Origin: Spisula solida
Lineage: Eukaryota > Mollusca > Bivalvia > Venerida > Mactridae
Direction: 5' to 3'
Assembly (NCBI GenBank): GCA_947247005.1
Contig: OX365959.1
Span: 41,137,097 to 41,201,096, forward strand
Length of the DNA stretch: 64,000 nucleotides
Below the pieces are notes generated by a model, which had not been told where the DNA came from, made no database searches, and saw only the letters and a list, made by a program, of their open reading frames with translations. A program made the translations under genes and the position numbers. This document shows positions 46,890 through 57,801 of this stretch, one piece after another (position 1 is the first letter of the stretch; each line of letters starts with the position of its first letter).

Positions 46890-47640
46890 AGCGCACGGTT
46901 TCAAATTATCTGAGTTGACCCTACACTTAACAAAAAGTATGCATGTATGTATTAACCCATAACTCGGTCCATACGTGTTTGATCTTGCTGACATTTTCAA
47001 CATTACAATTCAATTGATTTTTTTACAATCTGATGACAATTTCTACAAACAGAATAAACAGATAATGCCACTAGTTTTTGTCATGTGTTCGTCGGGTGTT
47101 TGTCAGATTGTTAATGAGCTATGTGTCCTATTTGCTGATCAAGTTCGTATACAAGTAAATTTACTTATCACGGAAACAGACATAAAGAAAACAATGATAA
47201 GAATTAAGCCCAATATAGGTTTATAATTACCCACATTTTGCCTTAAAATGCAAAGTTACCTCCCCTAGACCATGAAATTCAAAATGTAATTTTCCATAAT
47301 GTTGTTGAGTGAAAAATCGCTTTATTTGTGTTTTTTGAATGTGACGATACATAAAATTAGTTTGCATCTATAGTCCAGTCAGGGTAAGAATAGAATTACA
47401 CAGCAGTCGAGTCCACTATTACAGTTTAAAACAAATTATATAGAGTGTCTTTTCATATTGAATTTATTAAACGATTTGAATAAAATAATAAAATGCGAGG
47501 CTCTGCCGAGCATTTTATCGATTTTATTCAACAAGTTTAATAAATTCAATGTGGAAAGTCACAAATGCAATGTTCTTTTTATCACACGTTAGCCTTTTCT
47601 GGCAGAAACATAGAAAAGCTACTTATTTTCACTATAATAA
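46890..47640. other. No feature recognised
   Basis: The frame at 46975-47226 has no recognisable domain. I looked here for the missing N-terminal FReD exon and did not find it. Confidence 0.4.
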
Positions 47641-48108
47641 ACGCACAACTTTGACGACGGCGCCTATACCTTGAGTGACGTAACACCAAAGCTCAATTAC
47701 ACTAGTGTATTATCAAAAATCCATAATGGCTTTATTAAGCTACCACGAGGTCAAACATGTGATAAAAAGGCTTATACAGACAGCTATAATTACAATGCTA
47801 AACTAACGTACTATATACCAGTATGGTAATATTGTGTGCAAGTAAACGGAAACGCCACTCTCACAATATCCTAACTGGACTGTAAGCGTCAATGTTTCGT
47901 GCATTTTACATGTTTTGATGTTTCATGGTTCACTCAACCGCTGTTTTTAATTTTGAAGAAAACGTTTATTAATCCAATCTTGTGTTATTCAATAGCATAT
48001 ACACAACATTTCATGCAAGACTACTCATAAATAAAAAATGTTATACGGTAAAAACACGTGCACAGTTATAAGATTTGTTAAGTGTATATAGAAAGCAGGT
48101 ATTGCAAC

Positions 48109-48256
48109 GGCCATGTTTAGCCGCAGCGGTTATGACGTCACAGGAACTAGTATCCGTGTTTGCTGTAACAACTGTGTAAAAATGGGTACCCGCCTTTTGT
48201 AACGTCATATCCATTGCGGCTAAACATGACCACTGTGCTACCTTCTCTATATATAG
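48109..48256 (+). promoter_or_regulatory. Inverted repeat with CRE site and TATA box, copy 2
   Basis: GGCCATGTTTAGCCGCAGCG (from 48109) leads to TGACGTCAC. The inverted arm GTAACGTCATATCCATTGCG...CATGACC ends near 48231. CTATATATAG follows at about 48247. Here the arms are about 33 bases, longer than in copy 1, and the full palindrome TGACGTCA is present. Confidence 0.4.
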
Positions 48257-48382
48257 GGTGCACTCAGATATTTTGAAACCATGTGCCTATGAGTACTGTT
48301 TACAATGATCCTTATGTTGGTCTTTGATATACTGGATTTCACATTTAAATAATTTCATCACAAACATTTTCTAATACTCTAG

Positions 48383-48897
48383 AACATTGGATAGTAATCC
48401 AGCGACGTTTGAGTGCAAGCGACTTCTTCAAAACATGGTAAGAGTATAAGATAGGATTTGGAGATTTGAATGGAAACTTTTGGCTTGGAAATGAAAGGAT
48501 ATGGGCGCTGACACAAACAGGAACCTGGAAATTAAGAATTGAAATGATGTGGAATGGGGAAAGCGGTTATGCAGAGTACAGTTATTTTGCCATTGGCAAT
48601 GAAGCTTCTAAATACGTTCTTTCTGTAGGCGGATATACTGGAATTGTCGGCGATAGCATATCACCTCGCCACCATGATATGCAGTTCTCAACATACGACA
48701 GAGACAATGACATATATGAAAGTAACTGCGCATCAAGATTTAAAGGTGGTTGGTGGTATTGCGATTGTCATAACAGTAACCTGAATGGTTTGTACGGAAA
48801 CCTGGAACACGGCAAAGGCCTCAACTGGGCAACATGGCATGGACATAAGAACTCTATCGAGACGACAGAAATGAAAATGATAAGGGTTGATCAATAA
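48383..48897 (+). pseudogene. Fibrinogen-related domain, C-terminal exon with nonsense codon
   Basis: Same length (515 bases), acceptor and phase as the exon at 36341. It also reads HWIVIQRRLSASDFFKTW at the start, and DRDND and CDCHNSNLNGLYGN later, ending with TAA. At 48439-48441 it has TAA where the intact copy has GAA (KTW-stop-EY against KTWEEY), so translation through the exon would end 18 codons in. The rest of the frame is clean, so the nonsense change is recent, or a polymorphism or sequencing error. The change also makes ATG|GTAAGAG, a near-consensus splice donor. The 3' part could still be translated from a later ATG (48466), but that would not make a complete domain. Confidence 0.8.
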
Positions 48898-49219
48898 GTG
48901 CCTTGTACAAGGTTTTGTAGATGCCCTTAGGCGGTTTAAGATATGGCCTAACACAAAAACATCTTAATTATATTAGAATTCCGTAACCACTGAAGTATTT
49001 TGTGTTCTAAGTTGTCTTTATTTTTTTCCTAAACAATGGAAATAAAAACTTGCTACACCAACTGATTAGCTATTTTCTCAGCTTCATTGGATGGAATTCT
49101 CTGATAGTATCAATTACAAAAAAGGCATTTTAGTATATAAACCACTCAATCACCTCCAGCCACATTATATGACACAACATTCCAAACATTCTGAAAATAT
49201 ATCTTAAAGATCATATCAT

Positions 49220-49676
49220 AAACCACTAAATGCATACGCGTACCAAAATCGGATACACTCAAATAGTCCTTACAGAAACTTCTATTTGCCTGGCAATAGT
49301 GATATGCATTGACAAAATGGAACTAGAATCATCTTATTGAGTTTAAAGGTATTGTTACATGTAGTTGAATGAGTGAATGTGTTTCATCTTGAATATTTTG
49401 AGATTTGGGCATATTTGACAAAGCGAAAGTAGACTAGGGTAAAACCCACATTGGATCAGTCCGCGCGTCAGTAAAAATTTGTCGACCGCCTTTGACGAAC
49501 AAAATATTTCTTATATTAAACATGACCCCCTGTTTTTTATCTTATTTTGTAGCTGAAACATACTGCTTTTCAATGATATAGTTTTGTCAACTGGCCATAG
49601 ACTTTAACATGATATAATCTGGGGCTGACAATTGTCACTTTACATTGAGCTAAAAAACAATTTTATTTAGTGGTTT
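49220..49676. mobile_element. MITE AAACCACTAAAT, copy 2
   Basis: Same element as 4262-4710: inverted ends AAACCACTAAAT / ATTTAGTGGTTT, 457 bp, shared interior such as ACTAGAATCATCTTATTGAG. It is absent from the paralogous position in the first segmental copy. Confidence 0.75.
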
Positions 49677-50300
49677 GTGACCTTAAAAAATTGGCACGCA
49701 GTCCATGATCTATTTATGCTCAAAAACTTTTGACATTCCTTCCTCTATCCGCACGACATTTTAACACACTTTTCACAAAGTAACTACCTAAATAGGTGGT
49801 AGTCTAAACAGTGTATCTATTTAATGTCAGCTAGCACATGAATATATGTATGTTGTTATTATTTGACTCGTGTATATTTTGTTCTTCAATTGTTTGTTTG
49901 ATATGTACATTTTGAAAGTGGCTCACATGAAACATTTGGCCTGTACAATTGTGATGCCTCTAAAAATAAAGTTTTTATTATTATATTTATTATAAATTCA
50001 TTATTATTTTCTTAATCGTTATTATTGATAGTATACGTTTGTCCTTTTTGCTGTCTACTCACAGTGTTAGTTAAATCGCTTTTGAAATTCTGTGTATATA
50101 TATTAAAATTGTAGGGCCCGATATTGGCAATACATGAGTATGTTTTTTTTATTCGCATTACGTTTCATGACAATGTCTCGTGGTCAATGCCCAGATTTCC
50201 ATATCAAAGCTATAATGTAGATGGGAAGGCAGACGTAGTTACACTATTGTAGTAGTGTAGTATGTATGCTGCATTACAGTCTAGTTCGCCTTCAACTAGG

Positions 50301-50523
50301 TACTGTTTTATCAAAGCACTTACGAAAAATTTAAAGTTACGCTCAAATTTAGATTATTAAATTTCTTCAACAACTGCAAAATGTAGACGGATATGGTTTG
50401 TAGGCGTTCATTAACTGAATCAGTATTAGTATTGCAGCTTTATAATTGTAAACAAATGATAAAGAATTTTCAATTTGATCATCGTAAGTTTACGATTTCC
50501 GTAAGTGCTTTGATAAGACAGTA
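50301..50523. mobile_element. MITE with CTGTTTTATCAAAGCACTTA ends
   Basis: The inverted ends, about 24 bp (TACTGTTTTATCAAAGCACT and its reverse complement with one change), include TA on both sides. A single end of the family occurs at 62752. It sits in a 1-kb block missing from the other segmental copy. Confidence 0.75.
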
Positions 50524-50589
50524 CCCATGTGTTAACAGTTTTTATAGCGTATATAATTACAACTTTGTGTATTTTCACATAAATGCTGC

Positions 50590-51190
50590 ATTCTGATTGG
50601 ATGAAACGGTCATGTGACCTGTCGTTCATATCCCGATGAAGCAGCTCTGTATGCAAATGAATCGACGAACTACTTTTTCATTCGTTCTAAATCTAGCTTC
50701 GTTCACTAGCTGGGACATGTTAATGTACTTCAGTGTCAAATGAACTGTAATTCCAATTTATTCGTAACAACTAAATAATGTTCAATAATATTTAAATGAT
50801 AATTTTAAACAAACCCGCATTATCCATGTTTTCGTGGTATTTGCCGATCCCGGAAATCGACGCTCATAACAAAAACTTGTATGACGTAACGTTTGTTTTT
50901 CGCGACGTAACGTACGCAACGTCGCCTTAACATTCCCGCCAAAATGTAATACGTTTGAAATACAAACGCATTTACGGAAGTTATAATGTAAGTTATATTT
51001 TAAAATAGCGTTAACGCATGTTTTTCGTGTTTTGACATCTGCAGAGTCACTCGAGAGCGTTGCTGCTACTGCGCTGATTGGTTTTGTTACTTAATTTAGC
51101 TTCGTTCATCTCCGAGGACAACGGATTCCTGCGCCACGACTAAACATAACAGGATGGGAACAGTTGAGTCCCTATGAAAATTAACAACAC
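50590..51190. mobile_element. Unclassified insertion block with fold-back words
   Basis: Part of the segment absent from copy 1. It has paired TCTGATTGG / CTGATTGG and TAGCTTCGTTCA words in both halves. Boundaries are not clear. Confidence 0.35.
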
Positions 51191-51215
51191 GTTTTATTTT
51201 TTATTGTAATTATAA

Positions 51216-51324
51216 GAATTGAATACACATTTTCTGCAGTTCATAAGTGTTTATGTAAAAAATTGGGCGTGATTTTCCCGACAGTTCATACACCGATGAA
51301 CTGCAGAAAATGTGTATTCAATTT
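51216..51324. repeat. Near-perfect 29-bp inverted repeat (hairpin)
   Basis: GAATACACATTTTCTGCAGT at the left arm is exactly inverted at 51296-51324, with about 50 bases in the loop. A hairpin MITE or fold-back. Confidence 0.7.
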
Positions 51325-51599
51325 TTAAATACCGTATATGTTTATAAACTGAGTACATAACATGTTAAACCGGTCATTTGGTTAGTCTGCCATTTTCTTC
51401 CTGTACTACATGTACATATATCAGTCATTGTTGTGTCTACTTGTTCCCATGTAGCTCAGCTTTAGTTCTCAAACTGTATTCACATGTAACTCTTATCTGA
51501 AGGTTTTTGCAAATTGTTCAAATAGCACTTTTCGCGATGCTAGAATTCTTGGCTGAAAAGTTCAAGTTTCGAAACAGACTACCGAAACAACTGTAATGG

Positions 51600-52006
51600 G
51601 ATAAAGCCACATTAGTCCTTAAACGGCTATTTTCAAAAAGCAATAACTTGGTAAAATATTTGAATAGCCATGGATTTTGAGCAGTTTAGTTGAGTCCCAA
51701 AGGTGGAAAACACCATAAGATGGGAAAAAGTTAAATACGACCTCCAGTTGGTCTGTTTACAAAATAATCAATTGTAAACAAAAAATGCACAATTTATAAT
51801 CTAGGGGAAGCAACTCTTTCAAAATAAGTATTTTGTTGTCGATACATTTTACATAAATGTTATTTTAGGCATACTATTTCGACAGATACATTTAACATTA
51901 TGTCGTCAATTATTGGTCATTTGTGAAAATATCCTAATTCTTTGTAACTAGTTTATTTACTGAATGATTGAAAAAAGGGTCTTGAGAGAGCTAATGTGGC
52001 TTTAAC
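51600..52006. mobile_element. MITE TAAAGCCACATTAG with empty site in copy 1
   Basis: The ends TAAAGCCACATTAG and CTAATGTGGCTTTA are perfect inverted repeats. The paralogous position near 39765-39770 lacks it. An older inverted copy is at 22062-22464. Confidence 0.8.
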
Positions 52007-52589
52007 AATTAAAAGTTAACACACATCAAACCCATTGCTCCACTTGGCATCCCCAGAAAGCTATAGGCTAGCATGTACCTCTATGGAGAAATATAGCATG
52101 TGCGTATCTTTATGTACTCGTGGAATATATCGTGAAATAAAATTATGACGTCTCACGCTCGCAAACTTTTCTTTACCTTAAGCATACGTATTTTATATAT
52201 ATTCTATGTTAATTGTTTTATTCGCCAAAAGGCATGTTATCATGACGATTTACTAATCAACTTTGAAACTTGAAACTATATTATACAAATAGAATATGTA
52301 TAGGTAAAATGGTCGAGCTCTGAGTTTCAAATCTTAATTGCGTCTGCTCCTATAATGTAATAAATACAAAGGCGTTGTTAAAGCAGAGCCTTTATCATTT
52401 CTGTGATCCATTTAGTATTTTTAAACAAATTGGCGAAACATCATTCAGCTTCACTTACTATTCTATGAGAAAGGGTTATGTTCATACACGTGGGGTATTG
52501 ATCTGGAATTTACCAGAGCGGGTATTCAAAAACATCTTTGAAAGGAAAAACTTAAATATATTTTTCAAATATTTCCCATATTTTCTTCG

Positions 52590-53325
52590 TCATTATTGCA
52601 GCTCTTTACCAAATGTTTCTATACTATGTAAGAATTGATTATCTTGATTTTCCCGTTTAGCTGATTTAAAAACGTCAGGAAATTTTAAGATCTTTAGAAG
52701 ATTTTAGTTTTTTCCTAAACATGCTTTGTGAATACGAAACTGATAATCACGATCTCAAATCTGAAGTGCTAGATACGTATTTGTTGTATTCACGGACATC
52801 GAACTTTAGCTTCTTAAACATGAATTGATGGTCATCGGATCAAGTATAAATTATGTACCCTGCTTTACATTCCATCATACATGTATATAGTTAGAACTTG
52901 TGTAAACAAATACTAAAAATAAAAAGGCAATTATGGTAGATCCCTGTGACAACTCTTGGTCTATACATTTGTACGCAAAAACTTTTGTTTTGGACAAAAA
53001 AGCTGTTTGTTCTGACCTCTCTGGCCAAGCGTTGACTGTTAAATAGTTGACACACATCGCTGGCTAAGAATGAAGACAATCTTGCAAATTTGAATTCTGC
53101 TTCCCAAGGCGCTTATTATGAGCATCGGAACAGGTTATGTTGACCAAACTGAAGTTGAAAAAGCTTTTTTTCATAAGTAAAGAGTAGTTTTTAAAGTACG
53201 AAATTAAATCCTCCAATGAATAATTATACAAATACAATGTATATACATGTATGCCACGTTTACAGTGTCTGCCATAGTTGCTTTTAAGTTAAGTCAGGTA
53301 TAAGACAGGGTTTTTTGGAAAGTTT
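52590..53325. other. No feature recognised
   Basis: AT-rich sequence; short minus-strand frames without support. Confidence 0.4.
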
Positions 53326-53329
53326 ACTT

Positions 53330-53890
53330 GCATATATCACAGGTATCATTAATAAAGAGAAAACAAACATTTATTTTATAAAATTTATAATATCATAGAA
53401 AAGTTGATAACATTGAGGTGCGGTTTGTTTTTAATAAACATTTTATTACCACTGGTGTTATTTTCAATCTTATTACATAATCAGAAACTAGAGAGCTTCG
53501 TCTTTAATTTGATATCAATATTTTAAACATCCGTCTATAAAAATAAGAAAATAAACCCATAGGGCGTGAACTCGCTTTCTTTTTTCTTGTTTAGAATAGC
53601 ATTGTCGTTTCTATTGAATGCACCTCAGTGATTGACTGAACACCGTGATATACATGTACATTTCATGGTTGTAACTTTTTAACTAATCGATCAATTTTAA
53701 AGGGATTTTGCACGAAGGTAGTTCTAACAATCTTGTCTATGAATGTAATTACTTACTGAATATATCGAAAGCCAGTTCTTGTTTTGATACCATGAAACTC
53801 TGACCACTTTAGTACAAATGCACCTTTCAAAGATAACATACATTTTATAAAAGAAATATTTTTCTTACTCTTTATCAATGATACAGTTAC
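53330..53890. repeat. Dispersed repeat, copy 2
   Basis: Partner of 5000-5612; see shared blocks there. Divergence is moderate with small indels. Confidence 0.6.
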
Positions 53891-54780
53891 CTGTGGCATA
53901 TATCACATGAAATAAAAACAATTGTTTTATCGGTTTGATTTTTGAATGATTTTTGATAATTCGTGTGAATTTTGACCCGGTATGGGCATATGATACGGAC
54001 CTCGGCATTCCGCTACTTAGGCATGTCTGACCCAGTATAAGACGTTTACATTGAATTATACACAAACATAAACTAGTAAATATTAAGTTGAGAATATTCG
54101 TTTCAAATTAAATGGGTAAAGCTCTTAGTTTAGTTCTAACGAGTTAATATGACACATTCCAGCTTTAAAACATCCAAAACTGTAACTTTAAGTAAGCTCT
54201 TCCCTACAAACTGGACACATTCGATATTCATAAGCCAATCAATATGTGCCCATAGGGACATATATGAAGTATAATTACCAACAAGTTAAGTCAATAAAAT
54301 GTGTATAACTCATTTAACGCATTTTACCGTGGATGCTCTTTTAAGATGGCACCAACCAACCAACCAACCAAGTAAATTATTCATTAAACTACGGGCGTGT
54401 AATGTTTTTACGTAAACCCCTGGCAACCGCTTTTTTCCACCTCAGGGGAAATATATTCCGTTGATATTAACATTTCAAGAAATTCGTTCAGTGTAAAACT
54501 CCACCAATGTATCATGCAAAGCAATGTCCAAACAATGTTCACCGACGTTCTGATGACGTTTAAAATTTATGAATACAATTTAACAACATTTGAATAGCAT
54601 AGGTTCTACAGTTTATAACGTACGTCATGACGTCACTGAATCAAACGAACAAACCCCCAGTGATAAAAACACTCCTGAAGTCTACAATATGATAGGAGAG
54701 TTCTGTCAGTTGTACCTTGGTGTTAAAATGATATAAAAGACCTTACCAATAAAAGAGAATTGAACTCAAGTGAGAAGACC
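53891..54780. other. No feature recognised
   Basis: Non-coding; a CCAA microsatellite occurs at about 54353-54370. Confidence 0.4.
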
Positions 54781-54841
54781 AAGAGTCACAGTGTTTATGT
54801 TGGCGTCAATGCGCGATGCACTGTATAGGAAAGAAATACTA

Positions 54842-54997
54842 CCTACATTATTATCACTATTAGTAAAAATGCGTTTTTGAGAACTGACTCGGGTGTCAAG
54901 CGGAACATTTCGAGATTAAGTGAGGATATCGTTGATGTTTTTCATCGATACCGAGATGGTGATGTCACTGACGTCATTATGTCACACCGGTTGCGTG
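54842..54997 (+). CDS. Weak candidate exon ending at a consensus donor
   Basis: A frame open from about 54836 encodes a segment including EDIVDVFHRYRDGDVTDVIM and ends CGT G|GTAAGT (donor at 54998) in phase 1. A second candidate donor, AAAG|GTGAGT, follows at about 55217. No domain is recognised and no acceptor is compelling; this could be a 5' untranslated exon. Confidence 0.22.
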
Positions 54998-55219
54998 GTA
55001 AGTGACTTATTTTAGGTGCTCTAATTTATGACAGGCTTGTTACAGATATACATTATTTGGTGTACTGTTCGAAGAAAAGATTCTGAATTATGTGCAATCA
55101 CAGTCGTTGGTGCTTAGAAAACTTAGTATTACTTCACAACATCTGTGGAGCACGGGACCGACGCCTTCGTCAGCACTGCGGTATACCGTACACCGGATAT
55201 TGCTAGTAAAGGTGAGTAA

Positions 55220-57800
55220 TATAATCACGGGTAGACACCGTACACCGGATATAGCCCCCTAAAACGAAAGTAAAAGTGGAAATCGAATTCGGACGACGGT
55301 AAGTTTTCAATTATTCTGTAAATATTTATGGGATCCACATGAAGTGAACACATTTAAGCAGCGGAATGTTTATTTCAAAGCCCCAATGTGGTCATTTCCT
55401 CTGATCTTTCCTTATTTCTTGGCAAGCAGCATCGAAAGGTATCACTGTTGAAGGACAAGGCAGAAAAACGTACATTTTCCTTTTATTACAGCTAAATTAT
55501 GCGCTTCCGAGGACTCTGTTTAGATTTAAACTTTAACCTGTCATGTTCTTCACCTATGTTTAAACCCTCCTTAGTAAACACTCACTAACAAGCATGCAAT
55601 TGAAGAAAAACAACATTGTCTTGTGTACAGTATCTAGCGATAATGTATAATGTACGGTATCTAGTTATTTCCTGTACCGGGGTTAGCTATTCTGTACGGG
55701 GGTTAGTTTCCTTATTTTGACTCAAAAGTATCTAAATGATATGAAAACAAATGATTCAATGATGTAACATTGCCAAAATATTGAATTTGCTAAATTTTGC
55801 AATGAATTTTTTTATTTGGTACGAAATACTTTCAAATTGGGACTAATACGCTATTTTCCCATCAGTTTGTATATCGCGACTTAGTCCAGTCATTCTACGA
55901 TTTAACCTCAAACTAATTGCAAAAGAATATTTTTTTCGATAATCATGTAGATAAATCTATGCTTATAAACATATAAAAAGTCTAGAAAAATCTAAGGTGG
56001 GGAAAACGATTAAATTTAACGTTAAACTTGTTCATTTTTTCGAACTACGACATGGCAAATATAACTCGCCATAGTGACGTCATATCAACTTAGCGCGTGC
56101 GATGAACTGTGTAATTACGAAGGCATAATCTCGTCATTTTCCCGTGAATATGTTATTTAAATATCAAATAACACGTACATATAAACCATTTCAGTTGATT
56201 ATTTAAAAATAGCAACTGTAATAATCTTGTTATATACAAAAGTCAAATATTTTACGATGGTTTAAGAAAATAAATCGGCGTTATTTTGACGTTGAGATTA
56301 TGCATAACATTCCTCTCTACGGAAGCGCATTTTGGACATTGTCTTAATCAACCTCACGGGTAACAATGCATTTTGTGTATGTTTCTTTTGATATTGTTTG
56401 TGTCTTTGACGAATTAAATTAGTGATATTATACACATGTAGAGGCTACGTATTTACGTTAACCTAGCTTTGTAAACAGGTCTAGATTTAGGGCTGCTCAT
56501 ACTCTGGGCCTATTCAAACAAACTCAAAACGTAGGTCTAACTTGACCTAATCTTACAAGTATGCAATGAACTTAAGTTTTAGATCTAGCCTTGCACTGTA
56601 GACCAACTCTAGCAAGCATTGAACGCAGGTCTAAGGTTGATTGTTGCACAGTGGACATACTATAGATAGCATTGAACGATGGTTTAAATGGACCCATTTT
56701 AGCAAGTCTTGAACGTAGGTCTGAACTGGCCCTACATTTGTATTCCAGCAAGCATAGTAGAAAAAAAAATACTATGCATGTAAATAATACCATTTCCTTA
56801 CAAACGCTACGGTTGGACCTGGCACTTTGGTTCAATCTCAGACATGAACCGGTGTATCATATATCCACCTTTAAATCCTATTGTTGTTCGTACATCATTT
56901 GACATTCAAACGCAATCTCCATTTCGATATTTGCATTAATTTTTGAAATTATACCAATTGAAATGTGTAAATGTGTCAAGTCTTTTTGAATTAAAACATT
57001 CCTTATAATTAAACCTAATTAAACTTACCAGTAATCAAGTAATTGAGTTACAGACAAAAATATACTTCCGGACTTGTATGTCAAAACACTTTGACTTTCA
57101 ATATTCTATTTTGAAAGGACAAAACACTGATGATGTTCGTGAAAGGTGTGCGATTGTGTGTATACTGGTGATTCACTTGCTATGGAGGGTATTAAGTCCA
57201 GTCCAACATGATCTTCTGATCTGGAAAAGCACCCATAAGTCTTTGCCGACTCGGCAAGATACTAAACACGCATTTTAAATTCTAAAGTGTGGTGATTGTT
57301 CTTAACATAATTACACACTTAGAAAAATGGTTTTCGTCAATTTGACAATACACATAATCCGGTAGTGTTGAAAAGCAGGAGATTTATGCCGGATAAAGAA
57401 ATGGTTTCAGGGACAATCGGTGTACCTTTAATTACAGCTTGATTTAGTGTACAACTTTATCGACCTTTGTCTCGAAATTCCTTCGAATACATTAGTATAT
57501 ATATGTGGTTTGAGTTATTTTAAATTTTTTGGTGTCACATACTCTCTGAAATACAGATGTGTGATGTATGTGTTGCTTTATCTCATGGAACATGTATTCG
57601 AACAGTTCCTGTCAGTTCATTCTTACAACACCACACAGTCACACTCTTAGCAATATTGGTGGACATAATACATGGCATGGTATTGACTTGCTAGTTTGAT
57701 CTCGGATTCATACATGCATAGAAAGTAGTTTCAAGTCGCCGCACTGTATCCAAGGTTGCATTTGTAGACTGTATTACAAAACAATGATTCTCGTATAAAG
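55220..57800. other. No feature recognised
   Basis: About 2.6 kb of AT-rich sequence. Short frames (56572-56835, 57078-57278, 57447-57650) lack domain or splice support. CATTGAACGYAGGTCTA-type words repeat loosely at about 56620-56720. Confidence 0.4.
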
Positions 57801-57801
57801 T

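Larger units (their letters stand above)
47641..52580. repeat. Segmental duplication, copy 2 (FReD exon 2 side)
   Basis: Collinear partner of 35541-40080. It starts in the AACTTTGACGACGGCGCC block and runs to CTTCACTTACTATTCTATGA and the following GTATTCAAAA sequence. It is longer mainly because of private insertions at 49220-49676, about 50290-51330 and 51602-52004. Confidence 0.82.

Noticed and set aside
46975..47226. Missing N-terminal FReD exon (contains SSGVCQI)
   Set aside because: The SGVY-like word is isolated; no CDM, no splice sites in phase 1.
55140..55216. Exon following 54997 (ends AAAG|GTGAGT)
   Set aside because: The open frame is very short and its phase does not fit the preceding candidate exon; kept only as a mention.
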